Below the pieces are notes generated by a model. It ran no database searches. It saw only the letters and a list, made by a program, of their open reading frames with translations, and was not told where the DNA came from. Both the position numbers and the translations under genes were made by a program. A stretch of DNA of 64,000 nt from Paragordius varius (Eukaryota > Nematomorpha): contig OZ176050.1 of assembly GCA_964247055.1 (NCBI GenBank), positions 8,432,001-8,496,000 of the forward strand. The letters run 5' to 3'. How positions within the stretch are numbered: position 1 is the first letter of the stretch; each line of letters starts with the position of its first letter. This document shows, piece after piece, positions 61,141-64,000 of the stretch.

Positions 61141-62710
61141 TTATAGCACTAAATTAGTGTCAGATGATTTGTTGTAAAGCTTGAAAAATTCCGGTTCATA
61201 AACAAGTATCGGGTCTTTCGTTTTTGTGTGCCACACTAAAATCTAATTTATAAAAACATAATTGGAAATTTTTATATACCTTTTGTAATTCAAATTCACC
61301 CTTAAACAATTCAAATTCACCCTCGAAATTTAAATTCAGCCTAAAAATAAATTATGTGTTTTCGGCCTAATATAACTCATTATTACAAAGATATAAAATC
61401 TTGTGGCATAGTTTATTATTTTTTCAGCATTATATTAATTTTGAACGCAATTTCTTTTTTTTAATAAAAAAATATAGGTAATAGCAATTTTTTATCTTAA
61501 ATACACATAATTTATTTTAGGGTGAATTTAGATCATTCAAGGGTAAATTTGAAATGTTTAAGGGTGAATTTGATTTGTAAATGGTATATAAGATATGTTT
61601 TAGCAAAATTTATGAACCTCGGTACAGTTATTGGCTAACGGCTCTAAATCGTTAAGTTCTCCCAATTGTTGCACAAAATCATTTTCCAAACCATCTAAAA
61701 TAAAGATTATTACATGAATACTACCAATTTAACACTTATTTAAAATTTATATCGTATTTATCGTGTTTTTAGGGGCATTATCTAAGATTGAAGATATTTT
61801 TAGCACCATCAATAATTAAAAAATATTTGATCCTAATAAAAAATTATTTTCGATAACCAAGAGCTAACTTTGAGCCTCCGAGAATAATGTATTGATTTTT
61901 TTATTTTAGTATTTATTTTTCAAGGGATTCGTGACGCCACAAAATAATTTTTACCAATCTATATATTTGGAACCATTTTTCAATGTTTTTACGAAACCCA
62001 AAATAATAAAATCTATAGATGCTTATATTACTTTCATTATCATATTCATTGAAATAAAGGTTGGGATGATCGTTAGTAAGCAGTTTTAAATTGACCGCAA
62101 AACCGGCCATGTCAAGAGCCATTTTCCGTTCTTTTTTCATGTAAATTGCAAGCCAATCCACAACTTTTCCTTCAACAACCAAGGGCCTTTCAACGTATAA
62201 GCCTCCGGCAAATGCTACAGGCCAAACCCCGATCCTTTTCACTTTGCGCATCTATTTTGTGTTTTTATGTAAATAAAAAAATAAATTAGTTGAATGCAAT
62301 AGTAAGTTTTCAAACAATTTTTTGGAAAAAATACCACCCTACAAACCCTTTTAAAAAGCACTTAACTAGATATGTATACCATAATTGCTCTCAATTGTGT
62401 TTGCATGAGCTTTATAAATTATCTACGAATATTAAATGGAGCTTTAAAACATTTATTTTAAAATATAAAATACCTCTTCAAAGAGTTTGAGATCATATGT
62501 GTTATCGTCATCCGCAAAGTAGACCACACAATTTTCTGGTTTTAGCTTTTCAGCATGTCCAATCATAAATGTATTCATATTTGACCAATTAAAGCTGAAT
62601 CTTTGAAATCGATCGTTTGCAAAATTTTTATTGTTTAGAAAAAAAATCCATTTTCTTAGCCATGATAAAGCCATGTTTCTTTGGACGCATCCTTTATATG
62701 GCAGGTGTTG
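61141..62710 (-). CDS. B3GAT: B3GAT-type beta-1,3-glucuronosyltransferase, 3' part
   Basis: Glycosyltransferase family 43. Animal members add glucuronic acid to the proteoglycan linker or HNK-1 epitope in the Golgi. Exons: 62710-62474, 62251-62032, 61694-61618, 61242-61141. Phases close. Seen: GCVQRNMALSWLRKW, VVYFADDDNTYDLKLFEE (DDD motif for Mn and UDP-sugar), RIGVWPVAFAGGLYVERPLV (catalytic Glu of ERP), GKVVDW, MALDMAGFAVNL, LNDLEPLANNCTE and ILVWHTKTKDP. The transmembrane anchor and first part of the catalytic domain are missing. The acceptor at 62711-62712 shows that upstream exons exist. They are not visible before 64000 and are probably beyond the window. A family C MITE lies in the last intron. 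Confidence 0.93.
61277..61586. mobile_element. MITE family C copy 2 in the B3GAT last intron
   Basis: TACCTTTTGTAATTCAAATT at the left, AAATGGTA at the right, flanked by TA. Repeated CAATTCAAATTCACCC units and their inverse form the arms. Matches 22271-22619. Confidence 0.75.
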
Positions 62711-62782
62711 CTACAAAAATAAATGTTAATAATGTTTTTTCATTAATTAACTTGACACTTAACTATTTTAGTTAGAAACATT

Positions 62783-63030
62783 GAGGCAAATTTTTTCAAG
62801 CAAAGACAACTTTTTTCTAAAGTAAAAGCAACATATATTCATCCAAACGCAATCAAGGGACAACATTTCAAGCAAAGACAACATTTTATTATCCAAACGC
62901 AAAGCAAAACAACATTTTTTTTAAAATTAAAGACAAATTTTTTTATGACAATTCGTTATTTAGTAAATATTTAATTATGATTGGTTAAATTTTAGCATAT
63001 TATGATATTTATTGTTTTATTAACAATTGA
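62783..63030. mobile_element. Degenerate half of a family B foldback element
   Basis: Decayed 21-bp units (TTTTTTCAAGCAAAGACAAC, CATCCAAACGCAA) followed by the family B inner arm sequence (TTTTATGACAATTCGTTATT). It is cut at 63035 by a family G element. The other arm is not seen. Confidence 0.7.
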
Positions 63031-63034
63031 TTAA

Positions 63035-63660
63035 TGTGACCAGATAGGCTGTTTTTCGCAGTACAGAACTGGATTTTCAGAAAAAAACTGCGACTGTACT
63101 GCGCCCATTTTTGTACTGCTTTTTGAAATTAAATTAAATATTTATGAATATATATTAATTACCTTTTATCTAAAAAATCATTATGGAAGAATACCCTCTG
63201 TAATAATTAAACCCATAATTTCTAAAGATATTGTTTATTTTGCGGTAAAAAATTAAGATTGGCCTATTTTTAATTGGTTAATATTTTATTTTTTGTTCGA
63301 ATTATACATAAAATTGGATTAAGAATCGGTCAAACCATTTAATTACAGCCTTTCGCGCAGTGGCAAAACTATAAATCTCGGACTCCACCGTAAGATTCAG
63401 GCTAATGACTCTTTCAAGGGCTTCTGCAAATAGAGGTGCCTCAAAATTTAAAATTAACAAAATTAATTTATTATTTTAATAAATGCTTGATCAAGGTTAG
63501 AGAGTTCATTTTTTGTTAAAATTATCAAACGGAAAATTTTATAGAAAATTGTTATTTGCGTAACTTTATTTAAAATTTATTATTATGGTATATGATTTCG
63601 AAATAACCTATTTTCGGAAAAATTAAGAGATTTACGTTTTATAGTCTCATTAAGTGTGAG
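63035..63660 (+). mobile_element. Family G element copy 2, left part
   Basis: GTGACCAGATAGGCTGTTTT and the following 600 bp align with 1466-2030. No matching right end lies before the window ends, so it is truncated or interrupted. Confidence 0.65.
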
Positions 63661-63670
63661 GTATGATTAA

Positions 63671-64000
63671 GGTGACCAGATTTTTTGAAGGAAAAAGCGG
63701 GACAAATCCGAGAAGGGGGGAGGGGGTCTTATTTTTAACACAAATACATTATAAATATAAAATTTGTACCTTACAGGTTGTTTGTACCTTATTCAATAAA
63801 TTTACATGTGCACGAACAAAGGGTGAAGTGATTGTAATATTCTAGAAAAAAATAATAAAGACGAAATCATCACAAAGTGCGCTGGGTGATGCAAGAAGCG
63901 GCACAAAAAATATTTTTAACAATTTAGGCTAATAATCTCAAAAAACATTATTGATAGATACACAACGCTATTCAAACAGCTACTGATTTGTTACCCCTGG
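63671..64000 (+). mobile_element. Start of another TGACCAGAT-ended element
   Basis: GGTGACCAGATTTTTTGAAG, followed by GCGGGACAAATCC, resembles widespread DNA-transposon termini. Only one end is in the window. A G-rich run (GGGGGGAGGGGG) follows at about 63715. Confidence 0.4.

Noticed and set aside
62290-62490. 66-codon plus-strand frame
   Set aside because: Falls in the intron and opposite an exon of B3GAT, with no match.

Overview
This is a eukaryotic, very AT-rich window (roughly three quarters A+T by eye) that looks like a derived metazoan. The genes are animal-type: the GHITM/TMBIM5 mitochondrial membrane protein, the centriole protein POC1, the flippase ATP9 (Neo1 type), the pseudouridine synthase PUS7, dolichyl-diphosphatase DOLPP1, an OXLD1-like mitochondrial protein, a single-LIM protein and a B3GAT-type glucuronosyltransferase. 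They are split by GT-AG introns. The striking trait is a class of introns only 21-26 nt long in four genes, including all six introns of DOLPP1, beside ordinary introns of 64 nt to a few kb. Introns this short are known from dicyemid mesozoans among animals. That makes a dicyemid-like or other reduced metazoan an attractive inference, but the sequence does not prove it.

Layout. 1-13 kb is a repeat graveyard: foldback/MITE families with TACCATTT ends, Tc1/mariner-type elements nested inside one another, a TGACCAGAT-ended element and a 1.2-kb palindrome. No host gene was found there. 13.3-15.5 kb holds a tRNA-Ser(UGA) and GHITM. 17.1-21.1 kb is POC1. 21.7-37.1 kb on the minus strand is ATP9, one of whose introns holds a young but broken Ty3/gypsy element. 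37.2-45.0 kb is PUS7, head to head with ATP9 and only 36 bp away. Two copies of one LINE family, each with a PHD-like zinc finger, sit in its introns.

45-49.2 kb is again mobile DNA: a tRNA-derived SINE, a Mos1-like mariner and a hAT with a perfect 8-bp target duplication. 49.8-50.8 kb is an orphan Asn-rich secreted protein. 52.7-53.9 kb is the compact convergent pair DOLPP1/OXLD1, whose coding ends overlap by 12 bp. 54.5-57.5 kb is a MITE family with an RTE-like LINE inserted in one copy. 59.4-62.7 kb holds the LIM gene and the 3' part of B3GAT, both with MITEs in introns. The last kb is repeats.

The genes do not form one pathway. They are housekeeping genes for mitochondria, centrioles, flippase activity, RNA modification, dolichol recycling and proteoglycan synthesis, packed tightly wherever transposons have not spread them. 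Gene models were built by eye from family similarity, GT-AG rules and phase consistency. Exon edges are therefore predictions, although phases close in every model.
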